A stretch of DNA of 54,543 bases from an uncultured Aliivibrio sp. (GCF_946479765.1 NZ_CAMLHO010000026.1:1-54543), one strand, 5' to 3'; positions 1-9,608 are shown, counted from the first letter of the stretch. Notes: generated by a model not told the origin, from the letters alone. Made by a program: numbers and translations.

Positions 1-2
1 AT

Positions 3-71
3 GAGCAAGTGATGTTCTTAGATGACTACATCGGATTGATTAAAAACTTATTTGATAGTGCTTTCAAATAA
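3..71 (+). CDS. C-terminal end of an unidentified protein (cut by window edge)
   Basis: An open frame enters from the left edge and stops at a TAA at 69-71. It gives about 22 residues ending in DDYIGLIKNLFDSAFK. The acidic and hydrophobic composition suggests an amphipathic C-terminal helix. No family can be assigned from so short a piece, and the frame could be chance. Confidence 0.35.
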   Translation, partial: EQVMFLDDYIGLIKNLFDSAFK

Positions 72-162
72 TAGATAGTAATTTTCAATAATCAAAAGCA
101 TTAAGCCAAATAGAGTAGATGGAAAGCCCATTTACGTTGTTTGGCTTTGTTGTTTTTAAGGC

Positions 163-642
163 TTATAAAACGCGTCTAACTTGCCAGAATGCTTTTTTCC
201 AATATGGGTTATCTAAACTTGAAATGATCACGCCTTTTGAGGTGGATGCATGCATAAATTCACGATTGCCAATATACACGCCCACATGTCTTACCTTTAT
301 ACTGGTTTTAAAGAAAACAAGATCGCCTTTCTTAGCCTTTGCTAATGGGATTTTTACTCCAGTAACAACTTGATACTGCGTTGTTCTAGGAAGTGATAAT
401 TGATGAAGGTTATTTAATGCATCTTGAGTGAACGCTGAGCAATCGACTCCGCTTTTGTTGGAACCTCCGTATTTATAAGGAACCCCTTGCCATTCTTGAA
501 AGTAGTCTTGGTAATCATCTGATTGTAATAATTGAGGGTGCTGAGTTGTAATTTCTTGTTTGGTTAATTGTGGAGATGATGGGGAAGAGGCACAACCAAA
601 TAAACCAAGTAAAGCAAGAGCGCAGATAGATTGGCGAATCAT
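163..642 (-). CDS. nlpC: NlpC/P60 family lipoprotein peptidase
   Basis: Predicted outer-membrane lipoprotein that cuts peptide cross-links or stems in peptidoglycan. The ATG at 642 is chosen because AGGA lies six bases upstream and the signal peptide then starts directly (MIRQSICALALLGLFGC), with lipobox Cys17. An upstream in-frame start at 669 would add nine residues before the signal peptide. The NlpC/P60 domain fills residues 45-159, with catalytic Cys68 in GVDCSAF, His119 in RHVGVYIG and His131 in FMHAS. The C-terminal half is strikingly close to E. coli NlpC (KGVIISSLDNPYW, then FWQVRRVL). At 159 residues it has the usual size. It is a single gene facing the left edge with no operon partner seen. 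Confidence 0.9.
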   Translation of the reverse strand: MIRQSICALALLGLFGCASSPSSPQLTKQEITTQHPQLLQSDDYQDYFQEWQGVPYKYGGSNKSGVDCSAFTQDALNNLHQLSLPRTTQYQVVTGVKIPLAKAKKGDLVFFKTSIKVRHVGVYIGNREFMHASTSKGVIISSLDNPYWKKAFWQVRRVL

Positions 643-810
643 AATCAATCCTAGATGATAAAAAGGCAATGTAACTATTTTGACCGATTATAGGTAGAAA
701 AAGCAATATTAATACGAATATCACCTAGATAAGAGTTTGATTATGTTTGGTTGCATAATAAAACAGAGAAAGGATAATAGCGAAATTCAAAATAGTAGTG
801 TGTGGTAGTA

Positions 811-1500
811 ATGCGTCTTGATAAATTTGTTTGCAAGAGTACAGAGTTAACCAAGGATCAAGCATTGGTGATGATTCATGAGGGAAGAGTGAAAGTAAAT
901 AGTGACACTGTCACGATTAGGTCCGCTCAAGTTCATGAGAATAATGAAGTTACTCTTAATGGTTCTCTTTTAACACCTAGACCGTTTCGTTATTTGATAA
1001 TGAATAAACCCGCGAATACAATTTGCTCCAATATTGATGAAGTCTACCCCTCGCTATTTAATTATATAACAGAAGGTAATAATGCAGAGTTACACATTGC
1101 AGGACGATTAGATTCCGATACCACAGGGTTAGTGTTAATTACGGATGATGGCCGTTGGTCTTATAATATCATCACACCAAGTAAGGAATGTGAAAAAGTA
1201 TATCGAGTCGGTCTACGTAAACCGATAACAGAAGATGCGGCAGAAAAATTTGCAATAGGTCTTCAGTTACAAGGTGAATCACAACTCACACGACCTGCAA
1301 AGTTAGAAGTGATTACATCTCAAGAAGTGCTTTTGACTATTACAGAAGGTAAATTTCACCAAGTAAAACGTATGTTTTCTACGATTGGTAATAAGGTGAC
1401 TTCTCTGCATCGTGAAAAGATTGGTGATATTAGCTTGGATGTGGAAGAAGGTGAGTGGCGCTATTTAACGGTGGGGGAAGTTCGATCTTTTGAAGAATAA
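811..1500 (+). CDS. rsuA: 16S rRNA pseudouridine(516) synthase RsuA
   Basis: Converts uridine 516 of 16S rRNA to pseudouridine. The N-terminal S4-like RNA-binding domain covers residues 1-50 (MRLDKFVCKSTELTK). The catalytic domain follows, with the family motif GRLDSDTTGL and nucleophile Asp101, then the conserved FHQVKRMF segment near residue 190. Length (229 residues) and sequence follow E. coli RsuA closely, including LTRPAKLEVIT and the C-terminal LHREKIG. The ATG at 811 gives the canonical MRLDKF start; a GTG at 802 in the same frame would add three residues. No strong Shine-Dalgarno is visible. It converges on the membrane hydroxylase gene, with a hairpin between them. Confidence 0.92.
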   Translation: MRLDKFVCKSTELTKDQALVMIHEGRVKVNSDTVTIRSAQVHENNEVTLNGSLLTPRPFRYLIMNKPANTICSNIDEVYPSLFNYITEGNNAELHIAGRLDSDTTGLVLITDDGRWSYNIITPSKECEKVYRVGLRKPITEDAAEKFAIGLQLQGESQLTRPAKLEVITSQEVLLTITEGKFHQVKRMFSTIGNKVTSLHREKIGDISLDVEEGEWRYLTVGEVRSFEE

Positions 1501-1503
1501 GAA

Positions 1504-1538
1504 ACAAGTAAGGCCATAGTGATAGTAGCCTTACTTGT
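1504..1538. terminator. Bidirectional hairpin between convergent genes
   Basis: ACAAGTAAGGC and GCCTTACTTGT form a perfect 11-bp stem around a 13-base loop. It sits between the stops of rsuA and the convergent hydroxylase gene. The T-tract is weak on the plus strand, so termination efficiency is uncertain. Confidence 0.6.
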
Positions 1539-1548
1539 GATTTAAACG

Positions 1549-2352
1549 CTATTTTTTTCTGAAAGGTTGAGTGAGCATCTTATCTAATCGTTGCTCTTTT
1601 TCGTTTCTAAATAAAGCAATCCCAATTTTCATATCTTCTTGGCCATCTCTCGGTCTGACTAAATACGTTTTTCCAATACGATCCCAAATAGATAAGAAGA
1701 AGCCGTAGTTATTATGCATTTCAGTCGCATGAATTGAATGATGAACTCGATGAAAATCAGGTGTAACCACTAATACTCGTACATAACGATCTAACCACTT
1801 TGGAATAAAGATATTACTGTGATTAAACATCGCGCTTACGTTCAAAATAATTTCAAATAAAATGACCACTTCAACAGGAATACCTAACAATCCAATTGCC
1901 GTAATTTTAACCAACATAGAGAAGGTTATTTCAATAGGATGAAAGCGTGAGCCTGTAGTTACATCGATATCCTGATCGGAATGGTGCATACGATGTAAGC
2001 GCCATAACAAAGGAACACGGTGGAAAGCTCGATGTTGCCAGTAGATCAACCAATCTAATAACAGGATGGATAGAAGTCCCGTTAGAAACGATGGCGTGTT
2101 TAGATAATTAAATAATCCCCACTGCTCTTGGTGTGTAATTAAAGCCGCATCAACCGCTAATAAAGGCAGAACTAGGCGAAGAATCAAACTATTAAATAAG
2201 ACTAAGCCAATGTTACTAAGCCAACGCGTCGATTTTTTTTGAGTTAATACTTTTCGAGGCCATTGGTATTCAGCCAAAGAAAAAATGATAAATGCAACGA
2301 TAAAACAGCCCAAACGAAGGGGGTCACTGTATTCAATCCAGTTAATTTCCAT
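1549..2352 (-). CDS. Sterol desaturase / fatty acid hydroxylase family membrane protein
   Basis: Di-iron integral membrane oxygenase of the fatty acid hydroxylase superfamily; the lipid substrate is unknown. About four hydrophobic segments are visible. The histidine clusters that bind the two irons are present: HRAFH, then HRMHH in the middle, and HRVHHS followed by EMHNNYG near the C-terminus. The start is set at the ATG at 2352 (MEINWIEYSD, 267 residues). The longer frame begins at a GTG at 2388 and would add 12 residues. It is divergent from tapT, with about 86 bp between the starts. Function beyond the family level cannot be given: bacterial members act on carotenoids, hopanoids, ether lipids or fatty acids. 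Confidence 0.85.
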   Translation of the reverse strand: MEINWIEYSDPLRLGCFIVAFIIFSLAEYQWPRKVLTQKKSTRWLSNIGLVLFNSLILRLVLPLLAVDAALITHQEQWGLFNYLNTPSFLTGLLSILLLDWLIYWQHRAFHRVPLLWRLHRMHHSDQDIDVTTGSRFHPIEITFSMLVKITAIGLLGIPVEVVILFEIILNVSAMFNHSNIFIPKWLDRYVRVLVVTPDFHRVHHSIHATEMHNNYGFFLSIWDRIGKTYLVRPRDGQEDMKIGIALFRNEKEQRLDKMLTQPFRKK

Positions 2353-2438
2353 TAGGAATTCTCTTATAGAACTTGTTATTACCGACACTGTAAGTAAAAT
2401 GCGTTTTTTTTTCCATATAAATAGCTTGGTTATTGCAA

Positions 2439-3182
2439 ATGCGTATTCACAAAGTTCACCAATTACACATAGAAAGACTAGCTCGCTCTACAAAGCCCTT
2501 CAATGCACGAGGTGCTAATGTGGACCGTTGTAAGTTTTGTCAGGTACGTAAAGATTATTGTATTTGTGAGTATCAGCCTGAAAGTACGTCAAAAGCGGCT
2601 TTTTTATTGATTATGTTTGATACTGAAGTTTTAAAGCCAAGTAATACCGGTAAATTAATTGCTGATGTCATTCCTGAAACACATGCCTATCTATGGTCTC
2701 GTACTGAACCAAATTCAGAGATGTTAGCGTTACTGCAAGATGAATCATATCAACCATTTGTTATTTTCCCTGAAGAGCAGATTGAAAATAAAACGCTAGT
2801 TACGAATGATATTAATCTTGAAGAAGGTAAAACACCGTTGTTTATTCTTCTTGATGGGAGTTGGCGCGAAGCGGGGCGCATGTATCGTAAGAGTACTTAC
2901 CTACATCAATTACCAGTGCTTTCATTTAACCGTGAACATCTTTCTAGTTATATCATGCGTAAAGCGTCGAAAGATCATCAACTGGCGACCGCTGAAGTGG
3001 CGAGTTTGGTCTTGGATTTATTTGGAGAGAAAGACAATGCAAGGCATTTAGAATGCTGGTTTGAACTATTTCGTGAGCATTATCTTTACAGTAAACGCCC
3101 AGTGAAAAGTACTGAACGAGGAATGGGCTTGGAACGATTGATTGAATTTCGTACAGAACTAAAAGGAAGCAACCAAATCTAA
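2439..3182 (+). CDS. tapT: tRNA-uridine aminocarboxypropyltransferase (DTW domain)
   Basis: Transfers the 3-amino-3-carboxypropyl group of S-adenosylmethionine to U47 of tRNA (acp3U). The protein follows E. coli TapT (YfiP) along its length: an N-terminal zinc-type cysteine set (CKFCQVRKDYCIC), then FDTEVLKPSNTGKLIADV, WSRTEPN, and the signature LLDGSWREAGRMYRKS. The DTW motif here is DGSW. The ATG at 2439 gives 247 residues; an in-frame TTG at 2433 is less likely. The Shine-Dalgarno is weak. It starts divergently from the membrane hydroxylase and reads toward nagK, about 125 bp away. Confidence 0.9.
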   Translation: MRIHKVHQLHIERLARSTKPFNARGANVDRCKFCQVRKDYCICEYQPESTSKAAFLLIMFDTEVLKPSNTGKLIADVIPETHAYLWSRTEPNSEMLALLQDESYQPFVIFPEEQIENKTLVTNDINLEEGKTPLFILLDGSWREAGRMYRKSTYLHQLPVLSFNREHLSSYIMRKASKDHQLATAEVASLVLDLFGEKDNARHLECWFELFREHYLYSKRPVKSTERGMGLERLIEFRTELKGSNQI

Positions 3183-3306
3183 TGGGATTTTGAGGTTCAT
3201 TTCACACAAAATAAAGGGTAATTCCGCCTAGGTCACAGTCTGTATTTATAAAAATTAGATAAAATGACACCATAAAAATTTTAATAGATTAGGACAAGGA
3301 TACCTT

Positions 3307-4215
3307 ATGTACTACGGTTTTGATGTAGGTGGCACAAAGATTGAATTTGGCGCGTTTAACGAAAAACTTGAGCGTGTTGCTATAGAGCGAATTCCAACGC
3401 AAACTGAAGATTACGCACTATTGGTTGATGATATTGCAGGCTTAATTGCAAAGTACGATGCTGAGTTTGGCGTAGAGGGCAATGTTGGTTTAGGAATCCC
3501 AGGAATGGAAGATGCTGAAACGGGCGCTTTACTTACCAGTAATGTACCAGCAGCAAAAGGTCAGTTTTTGCGTAAAGATTTAGAAGCGAAAATTGGTCGC
3601 TCAGTAAAAATTGATAACGATGCTAACTGTTTCGCTCTATCAGAAGCGTGGGATGAAGAGCTTAAAGATTCTCCATCAGTAATGGGATTAATCTTAGGGA
3701 CCGGCTTTGGTGGTGGTTTAATTTTTGATGGTAAAGCATTCTCTGGCTACAGTCACGTTGCTGGTGAGTTAGGTCATTCACGTTTACCAATCGATGCATG
3801 GTTTCACTTAGGCGAGAAAGCACCACTATTAGGCTGTGGTTGTGGTAATAAAGGCTGTTTGGATAGCTATCTTTCTGGTCGTGGTTTTGAATTGCTTTAC
3901 GCTCACTATTACGGTGAAGAGAAAAAAGCGATTGATATAATTAAAGCGAATGAAGCAGGTGAGGCGAATGCTGTTGAGCATGTAGATCGCTTTATTGAAC
4001 TGCTAGCGATTTGTTTTGCTAACTTATTTACCTGTTTTGACCCACATGTGGTTGCGTTAGGTGGTGGATTATCAAACTTTGATCTGATTTATGAAGAGTT
4101 GCCAAAACGACTTCCAAAACATTTATTGTCGGTTGCGCGTGTCCCTCGTATTATTAAAGCGAAGCATGGTGATTCAGGTGGTGTGCGTGGCGCAGCTTTC
4201 TTGAATATTAAATAA
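3307..4215 (+). CDS. nagK: N-acetyl-D-glucosamine kinase (ROK family)
   Basis: Phosphorylates N-acetylglucosamine to GlcNAc-6-phosphate in the cytoplasm, salvaging sugar from murein turnover or chitin. The N-terminal phosphate-binding motif is [12 protein letters not shown]. The sugar-binding [13 protein letters not shown] and LGTGFGGGL motifs follow. The ROK zinc motif is [15 protein letters not shown], preceded by GELGHSRL. A length of 302 residues matches E. coli NagK (303). The ATG at 3307 has AAGGA about seven bases upstream. A strong terminator follows. The presence of a secreted chitinase elsewhere in the window fits GlcNAc use, but no direct linkage is visible. Confidence 0.93.
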   Translation: MYYGFDVGGTKIEFGAFNEKLERVAIERIPTQTEDYALLVDDIAGLIAKYDAEFGVEGNVGLGIPGMEDAETGALLTSNVPAAKGQFLRKDLEAKIGRSVKIDNDANCFALSEAWDEELKDSPSVMGLILGTGFGGGLIFDGKAFSGYSHVAGELGHSRLPIDAWFHLGEKAPLLGCGCGNKGCLDSYLSGRGFELLYAHYYGEEKKAIDIIKANEAGEANAVEHVDRFIELLAICFANLFTCFDPHVVALGGGLSNFDLIYEELPKRLPKHLLSVARVPRIIKAKHGDSGGVRGAAFLNIK

Positions 4216-4268
4216 AATCATCGTTAGATTATACGGTAGATAGTTACATGTAGTAAGAAAATGCAGAT

Positions 4269-4327
4269 AAAAAAAGAGCCTCGTGTTGTTTGTTATTAAT
4301 AACAGATAAACAGAGGCTCTTTTTTTT
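4269..4327. terminator. Strong bidirectional terminator between nagK and the SEC-C gene
   Basis: AAAAAGAGCCTC and GAGGCTCTTTTT form a 12-bp stem flanked by A-tract and T-tract. It can therefore terminate both convergent transcripts. Confidence 0.85.
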
Positions 4328-4358
4328 GCAATGCGATTAGTTAAAAGTTAATTAACAA

Positions 4359-4691
4359 TTAAGCACAACATTTTTTGTATTTTTTACCACTACCACAAGG
4401 ACATGCTTCATTGCGGTTAGGTGTTTTTTCAAAGCGAGTTGTTTTAGGCTTGTTTAATACGCCTTCAAGCTCAAGAATATTTTCTTCTTTCTCAGCATTC
4501 ACTTCGATGTTTGCGAATAAGTTATGCTCAGTAATCTGCGCTTCAATTTCAACTTTACGTTCTTCTGTTTGAACAACTAAAGTTAGTGGAGCTTCTTCAG
4601 TACCTAACTTAACGTCACGCTTAGTGTTAAAACCAGAGTTAACGTGGTTTTGACGAGTTTCGATACGACCTTTGAAGAACATTTTAGACAT
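4359..4691 (-). CDS. Small SEC-C motif metal-binding protein
   Basis: A 110-residue cytoplasmic protein ending in a SecA-type zinc motif (NEACPCGSGKKYKKCC), in which three cysteines plus a fourth ligand bind Zn. The N-terminal two thirds are a small acidic beta-rich region beginning MSKMFFKGRIETRQNHVN. This resembles the short 'PBPRA1643-type' SWIM/SEC-C proteins of vibrios and relatives, whose role is unknown. It stands alone on the minus strand, downstream of a shared terminator and about 86 bases upstream (on the map) of the mobB-moeA stop. Too short to be SecA. Confidence 0.85.
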   Translation of the reverse strand: MSKMFFKGRIETRQNHVNSGFNTKRDVKLGTEEAPLTLVVQTEERKVEIEAQITEHNLFANIEVNAEKEENILELEGVLNKPKTTRFEKTPNRNEACPCGSGKKYKKCCA

Positions 4692-4777
4692 CTTGGAGCC
4701 TTATATTTTTTGGACACAGTATTTTAAGCACTTTATACCATCAAAGTGCCTAGCAATACACTAGAATACTCATTTAT

Positions 4778-6559
4778 TTAAACTCTCGAACCTAACGGAA
4801 TAATCGTTACTTTCTCACCAATATCTACCGATTCAACCTCAGGTTGTACTTCAATTAAGCAGTTTGCTTCGCTCATTGAACGTAAAATACCAGAGCCTTG
4901 TTTACCTGTGGTAACTACTTCCATTTGGCCATTTTGGTTAATAGAGTAAATACCACGGCTATATTCTGTTCGGCCCGTGCGAGAGCGAATGAATTCTTTT
5001 GCTATCGCCGTAAAGGTTTCAGGTTGCCAGTCGTCTTCACCTTGAAGTTTACGTAATGCAGGCTCAACAAATTGTAAGAACGCCACTATTACCGCGACAG
5101 GGTTACCCGGTAAACCAAAGAAAGGCGTGTCACCAATATGACCAAAAGCAAGAGGGCGACCCGGACGCATATTAATACGCCAGAAGTTAATATTGCCTAA
5201 TTTATCTAAAATCGTTTTGATGTAATCGGCATCACCAACCGATACACCACCAGAAGATAAAATCATATCCGCTTGTTGTGATGCTTGAGAAAGCGTTGAT
5301 TCTAAAGCTGTTTCACTATCTTCAATGATGCCAAAATCAATCACTTCACAGCCTAGTTTCTGCAATAATGCCGTTAATGTGAAGCGGTTGGAGTCATAAA
5401 TAGAATTGGCTTTTTGTATTTCTCCCGGAGCCTGAACTTCATCACCAGTAGAGAAAATAGCCACTTTAGTTTTATTGAATACAGGTATAGAGGCAATACC
5501 AAGAGAAGCAAGCATACCGACTTCAGGCGCTGTAATGCGTGAACCTTTAGCAATACAGATTTGATCGATAGCGAGATCTTCACCCGCAAGACGAACGTTT
5601 TGGCCTTTACGAATGCCAGATTTTCCTGCATCAAAGCGGACTTGATCGCCTTCTTGAATCGCTTGTTCTCGCATGATCACAGTATTGCCATTTTCAGGCA
5701 CTGGTGCCCCCGTCATGATCTTGGCGGCTTGGCCGTGTTGAAGAGGGAGATCATAACTGTGACCAGCCATAATTCCGGCAACCACAGTGTAACTTTCACG
5801 CTCTATATCATCCCCACAAATCACATAGCCATCCATTGCTGAATTATTATGTTGAGGAACATTGATTGGCGATAAAATATCTTGGGCCGCTAATGCATTA
5901 ATAGAGTCGATTAAAGAGACATTACTTTGTGAATTTAGCGGTTTTATTGCTTCTAAAATCTTAGCTCTGCCTTGGCTAACAGATAAAAACGCAGGTGATA
6001 ATTCATCGCAGTTAGCGGATAAGTCACTCTGTTGTTTGTGTTGCTGCTGTTTCACGTATTCAACAATGAATGCAGTAATCGCATCGGTGTCATTGATGTC
6101 CATTTGAGGCAGTTCTGATTCTGCTTTTGAGTCTGACGCAATCGCAATAATGTTGTTATCTTCAGGGAAGATCCACGGTTTACCTACTTCATCGCGGTGC
6201 AATTCAATCTTTGTGTATGGCAGTTGTTTAAATCCTTCAATAAGGATCAAATCCAGTTCAGTTTGATCTAACTTATTGATTAACTGTTGGCAGGTGGTTT
6301 CTTCATCTGGTGTTTCAGTAATTAATGCATTACGAAAACGCGAGCTAATTAGCATTTGGCTAGCGCCGGCTTTACGTAAACGGTAGCTGTCTTTGCCTTC
6401 TTGGTCGATATCAAAATTATGATGAGCGTGTTTGATGACTGCGACTTTTAGTCCCATTTCATTCAGTTTTGGCAATAGCTTTTCTAGTAATGTCGTTTTA
6501 CCTGTGCCGCTATAAGCAGCAAAACCCAATAGTGGGATAGACGCAGTCGTTAAGCTCAT
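4778..6559 (-). CDS. moeA: MobB-MoeA fusion: molybdopterin guanine dinucleotide adaptor plus molybdotransferase
   Basis: A 593-residue fusion of two cofactor enzymes. Residues 1-165 are MobB-like: a P-loop GTPase with [12 protein letters not shown] at 12-23, followed by [18 protein letters not shown] and [17 protein letters not shown]. Residues 185-593 are MoeA-like and insert Mo or W into adenylated molybdopterin, with [20 protein letters not shown] and GLPGNPVAV motifs. The two proteins are often separate genes in other proteobacteria. The ATG overlaps the mobA stop by 4 bases (ATGA), so translation is probably coupled. It is the last gene of the tup-mob-moe operon. Fusing the GTP-binding adaptor to the metal insertase suggests channelling of the cofactor between steps. 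Confidence 0.93.
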   Translation of the reverse strand: MSLTTASIPLLGFAAYSGTGKTTLLEKLLPKLNEMGLKVAVIKHAHHNFDIDQEGKDSYRLRKAGASQMLISSRFRNALITETPDEETTCQQLINKLDQTELDLILIEGFKQLPYTKIELHRDEVGKPWIFPEDNNIIAIASDSKAESELPQMDINDTDAITAFIVEYVKQQQHKQQSDLSANCDELSPAFLSVSQGRAKILEAIKPLNSQSNVSLIDSINALAAQDILSPINVPQHNNSAMDGYVICGDDIERESYTVVAGIMAGHSYDLPLQHGQAAKIMTGAPVPENGNTVIMREQAIQEGDQVRFDAGKSGIRKGQNVRLAGEDLAIDQICIAKGSRITAPEVGMLASLGIASIPVFNKTKVAIFSTGDEVQAPGEIQKANSIYDSNRFTLTALLQKLGCEVIDFGIIEDSETALESTLSQASQQADMILSSGGVSVGDADYIKTILDKLGNINFWRINMRPGRPLAFGHIGDTPFFGLPGNPVAVIVAFLQFVEPALRKLQGEDDWQPETFTAIAKEFIRSRTGRTEYSRGIYSINQNGQMEVVTTGKQGSGILRSMSEANCLIEVQPEVESVDIGEKVTIIPLGSRV

Positions 6560-7140
6560 AATAAAGATCCAAATTGTTCGAGTTCTTGAGGGCTATTCAA
6601 ATTGATAAAAGCATTTGGGTAAGCAGAGAAATCAGCAAAAACAGTATTACACTCTTTGTATAATAGGATGATTTTTCTATCTCCGCGTGCTAAGAAGGCA
6701 TCAATTTTAGGAATAATACGTTTATGCATTAAAGTGACGACCGGTTGCATGTATTCGCCATCATGAGCGACCACAATATCAGTGTCTTCTTTTACTGCAT
6801 CACACAATAAAGAGACAAGGTTGTCAGGCAGGTTAGGGGAATCGCAAGGAATAAAACCAACCCAATCAGAATTCATATTGATTAAGCCTGAATGCATTCC
6901 TGCCAGTGGACCGGGGTAATCACTAAATTGGTCTTTAAATGTGACGCCGTAACGAGAGTACTCTTCAATACTTCGATTCGCATTAATGGCAATCTGATCC
7001 GTTTGCGGCGTTAAAATTTCAATGGCATGTTCAATTAGAGGTTTGTCTTGAAAAGTCACAAAGCCTTTGTCTTGACCACCCATACGGCGGGCTTGTCCAC
7101 CCGCTAAAATTACCCAACTAGTTTGCTTTGGCTGGAGCAT
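6556..7140 (-). CDS. mobA: Molybdenum cofactor guanylyltransferase MobA
   Basis: Transfers GMP from GTP to the molybdenum (or tungsten) cofactor, giving the MGD form used by DMSO-reductase-family enzymes such as the formate dehydrogenase in this window. The nucleotidyltransferase motif [16 protein letters not shown] lies near the N-terminus, followed by a [10 protein letters not shown] segment and PCDSPNLP (metal-binding Asp). The ATG at 7140 has AAGGATAAGT just upstream and gives 194 residues. The longer frame begins at a TTG at 7158. It overlaps the tupC end by 23 bases and mobB-moeA by 4, so the genes form one translationally coupled operon. Confidence 0.93.
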   Translation of the reverse strand: MLQPKQTSWVILAGGQARRMGGQDKGFVTFQDKPLIEHAIEILTPQTDQIAINANRSIEEYSRYGVTFKDQFSDYPGPLAGMHSGLINMNSDWVGFIPCDSPNLPDNLVSLLCDAVKEDTDIVVAHDGEYMQPVVTLMHKRIIPKIDAFLARGDRKIILLYKECNTVFADFSAYPNAFINLNSPQELEQFGSLL

Positions 7141-7825
7141 ACTTATCCTTGCTAACAATCACTTTTAATGGGGTTGATTCTATCAGCTTTGCATCCGAAA
7201 TAGTCCATTGGCGATGACAAATTTCAGTTAGGGCGTTAGTTTGATGACTAGTAACGACAATACTTGAACTGCGATCGAGCAGATCTTTTGCCATAATAAC
7301 TAATAGATCAATCGATTCTTGGTCAACACTGGCGCTTGGTTCATCCATTAATAAGATAGAAGGCTTTAATACCCAAGCACGAGCCATAGCGACACGTTGC
7401 TTTTCACCACCAGATAATACAGAAATGTGTTCATCAGCTAAGGTTTCAAGACCTACCATGCGTAGCGCATTAATCACCATGTTACGTTTTTCAAGTTTAT
7501 TCATGGTGGTGTATTTCATACCATAAATAACATTATCGAAAACCGTACCATCAAACAAAAATGGGTTCTGATGTAAATATACGATTTGATTGTTTCCAGA
7601 TCGTCCGAATAAACGAGCAGTCCAGTGAGGTTGATTCAGGTTTAATTTACCCGTTGTTGCGGTCTGTAAACCAGATAAAATTTTAAGTAAGGTTGTTTTA
7701 CCTACACCATTAGCACCACGTAAATAGACCGATTCTTTTGGGCCTAGCGACAAATGTGGGATGTGGAAAAGCACACGATCATTAAATCGCATTGATAGAT
7801 TATCGGCAGTAATTCTTATTGTCAT
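7118..7825 (-). CDS. tupC: Tungstate ABC transporter ATP-binding protein TupC
   Basis: ATPase of the oxyanion importer, on the cytoplasmic face of the inner membrane. Walker A is [10 protein letters not shown] (about residues 36-45), the signature is LSGGEKQR, and Walker B is [10 protein letters not shown]; the H-loop is VTSHQ. At 235 residues it is a minimal ABC subunit without the C-terminal molybdate-binding (MOP/TOBE) domain of ModC, which favours TupC. It lies 12 bases after tupB, and its end overlaps mobA. A regulatory domain is absent, so control must be transcriptional. Confidence 0.88.
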   Translation of the reverse strand: MTIRITADNLSMRFNDRVLFHIPHLSLGPKESVYLRGANGVGKTTLLKILSGLQTATTGKLNLNQPHWTARLFGRSGNNQIVYLHQNPFLFDGTVFDNVIYGMKYTTMNKLEKRNMVINALRMVGLETLADEHISVLSGGEKQRVAMARAWVLKPSILLMDEPSASVDQESIDLLVIMAKDLLDRSSSIVVTSHQTNALTEICHRQWTISDAKLIESTPLKVIVSKDKYAPAKAN

Positions 7826-7837
7826 TTTTTATGCCTA

Positions 7838-8536
7838 CTAAGTACGTAAATACCCTTTACCACGAGTGATAGAGAGTAAGAAGTTTAACACTAGCGCTAA
7901 GATTAATAGCACCATACCAAGAGCAATCCCTTGAGCAAATGCACCTTTTTGGCTTTCCATCGCGATTGCGGTTGGAATATTCCGAGTGGCATTGAAGATG
8001 TTACCGCCGACCATCATAGAGCAGCCGACCTCGGTTATGATCCGAGAAAAACCAGCAATAACTGCGGCTAGAATAGGGAATCGAGTTTCCCAAATTAAAC
8101 TACCAAAAGCACGAGGTAGTGACGCTCCTAAAGTAAATGCGGTTTCCCATACTCGACGGTCACTGTGTTGAAATGCGCCATGCATCATGGCAACCATAAT
8201 AGGGAAACAGATAAACATCTGACCAATGATCATCGCTTCTTGCGTAAAGAGTAGCTGCCAGTCTCCCAAAGGTCCCGAGCGAGAAAGCATCATATACAAC
8301 AATAAACCGATAACCACGGTAGGTACTGATTGTAATGTATTAATAATAGAGAGCAGTAGCCACCGTCCCGGAAACGAGCCATAAGCAAGTGCAAATGCCA
8401 GTAATAAAGCAGGGAGCAATACAACCGCCATTGCAAATAATGAAACAGAAAATGAAACACCAACGATGCTCCATAATGCAGTATCACCACTAAACAGTAA
8501 TTGAATTGCTTCGTGAGAGGTGGCTAATATGCTCAT
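7838..8536 (-). CDS. tupB: Tungstate ABC transporter permease TupB
   Basis: Inner-membrane channel subunit, 232 residues with about five or six hydrophobic helices. The cytoplasmic coupling segment typical of BPD-type permeases lies in the middle (AFTLGASLPRAFGSLIWE, the EAA loop). Family members pair with TTTSTxxSGLL-type binding proteins, and that is the neighbour here. Only 3 bases separate it from tupA, and 12 from tupC. Confidence 0.88.
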   Translation of the reverse strand: MSILATSHEAIQLLFSGDTALWSIVGVSFSVSLFAMAVVLLPALLLAFALAYGSFPGRWLLLSIINTLQSVPTVVIGLLLYMMLSRSGPLGDWQLLFTQEAMIIGQMFICFPIMVAMMHGAFQHSDRRVWETAFTLGASLPRAFGSLIWETRFPILAAVIAGFSRIITEVGCSMMVGGNIFNATRNIPTAIAMESQKGAFAQGIALGMVLLILALVLNFLLSITRGKGYLRT

Positions 8537-8539
8537 GGA

Positions 8540-9361
8540 TTATTTAGCGTCCGCAGTAAATAGTTGTTTGCCACTTAGTTTAAAGCTATTAATCATTGTT
8601 TGGCCTTTATCACTGATTAACCAATCACTGAATATTTGCGCGCCTTTAGTGTTTAAGTTGTTGTAACGCTCAGGGTTGATTAGGATTACCTGGTATGGAT
8701 TAAATAGACGCTTATCGCCTTCAACCATGATTTCTAAGTCTAATTTGTTTTGGTAAGCTAACCATGTACCACGGTCTGTTAATGTGTAAGCTTGCAGTTC
8801 AGAAGTCATGTTTAATGTTGGTCCCATGCCTTGACCTACGGCTTTATAACCACCGAAGTTAGGTTCAATTTTAGCTTGTCCCCAAAGGATTAATTCTTTT
8901 TTGTTTGTGCCTGAGTCATCACCACGAGAAACGAAAGTTACGTCAGTTTCTGCCATTTTCTTAAAGGCAGCAGTAACCTCTTTCATGCCGTGAATGTGTG
9001 CAGGATCAGTTTTAGGGCCTACAAGCACAAAATCATTATACATTAGTGCTTTTGGGTCAACACCATAGCCTTTTTCAACAAATTCTGCTTCTGCTTTAGG
9101 GGCGTGAGTCATTACTAAATCAACGTCACCGTTTTCACCCATTTTAAGGGCTTTGCCTGTACCTGCGGCAAGAACTTGAACTTCATAACCGGAATCTTTT
9201 TTAAACTCAGGTAATAAATAATCTAATAAACCTGAATGGTAAGTACTGGTTGTTGTTGCCAAACGAACGGTGCTTGTGTCATCTGCATAAACGTTCGCAG
9301 CAGAAAAAGAACCAAGAGCCAGTGTAGCCATAACTGAAAATGTACTGATTTTATTGTTCAT
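8540..9361 (-). CDS. tupA: Tungstate-binding periplasmic protein TupA
   Basis: Substrate-binding protein for tungstate (possibly also molybdate). The signal peptide covers residues 1-26, with predicted cleavage after NVYA. The mature start carries the family signature LATTTSTYHSGLLDYLLPEF; the TTTS residues ligate the oxyanion in known TupA proteins. GDDSGTNKKE, another family motif, lies mid-protein. The length (273) is usual. It is the first gene of the operon, about 70-85 bases downstream of a sigma54-type promoter on the minus strand. Selectivity for W over Mo is known for the family but cannot be proven from this sequence. Confidence 0.92.
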   Translation of the reverse strand: MNNKISTFSVMATLALGSFSAANVYADDTSTVRLATTTSTYHSGLLDYLLPEFKKDSGYEVQVLAAGTGKALKMGENGDVDLVMTHAPKAEAEFVEKGYGVDPKALMYNDFVLVGPKTDPAHIHGMKEVTAAFKKMAETDVTFVSRGDDSGTNKKELILWGQAKIEPNFGGYKAVGQGMGPTLNMTSELQAYTLTDRGTWLAYQNKLDLEIMVEGDKRLFNPYQVILINPERYNNLNTKGAQIFSDWLISDKGQTMINSFKLSGKQLFTADAK

Positions 9362-9431
9362 GTTATATCCATGTAATGAAAGGTAATATCGTTAGTAAAT
9401 GTCTCAAAATAATAGACTCATTACCATTAAA

Positions 9432-9446
9432 GCAATCATTATGCCA
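9432..9446 (-). promoter_or_regulatory. Predicted sigma54 promoter for the tup-mob-moe operon
   Basis: On the minus strand the sequence reads TGGCATAATGATTGC, with GG and GC separated by exactly 10 bases, matching the consensus TGGCAC-N5-TTGC except at one base. The -12 side faces tupA, and transcription would start near 9420. A sigma54 activator is encoded divergently, which fits. Confidence 0.78.
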
Positions 9447-9537
9447 AAATTTATACTGATGATTTTGTATATAACATAATGATATATAAGCAATTGAATG
9501 CTATTTTTATATAAAAACCTTACAAAAAATGTGACTA

Positions 9538-9551
9538 GGACAAAATGTCTC
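9538..9551. promoter_or_regulatory. Candidate activator site, distal to the tup promoter
   Basis: GGACAAAATGTCTC contains the inverted halves GACA and TGTC. It lies about 95 bases upstream of the tup -24 element. The same word in the same kind of position occurs upstream of the formate dehydrogenase operon (43899-43933). Inferred enhancer for the adjacent sigma54 regulator. Confidence 0.6.
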
Positions 9552-9594
9552 ATTAGAAAGGATACATTTTGCAGAATACAGGTTAGAATAATTA

Positions 9595-9608
9595 GGACAT
9601 TTTGACCC
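9595..9608. promoter_or_regulatory. Second candidate activator site in the tup / regulator spacer
   Basis: GGACATTTTGACCC is a second copy of the GGACATTTTG word, 57 bases from the first. A weaker ACATTTTG lies between them (about 9564-9571). This one is only 36 bases from the regulator start codon and could also allow autoregulation. Confidence 0.5.

Noticed and set aside
119-373. 84-codon plus-strand frame opposite nlpC
   Set aside because: It is a shadow of a well-supported gene on the other strand and has no ribosome site.
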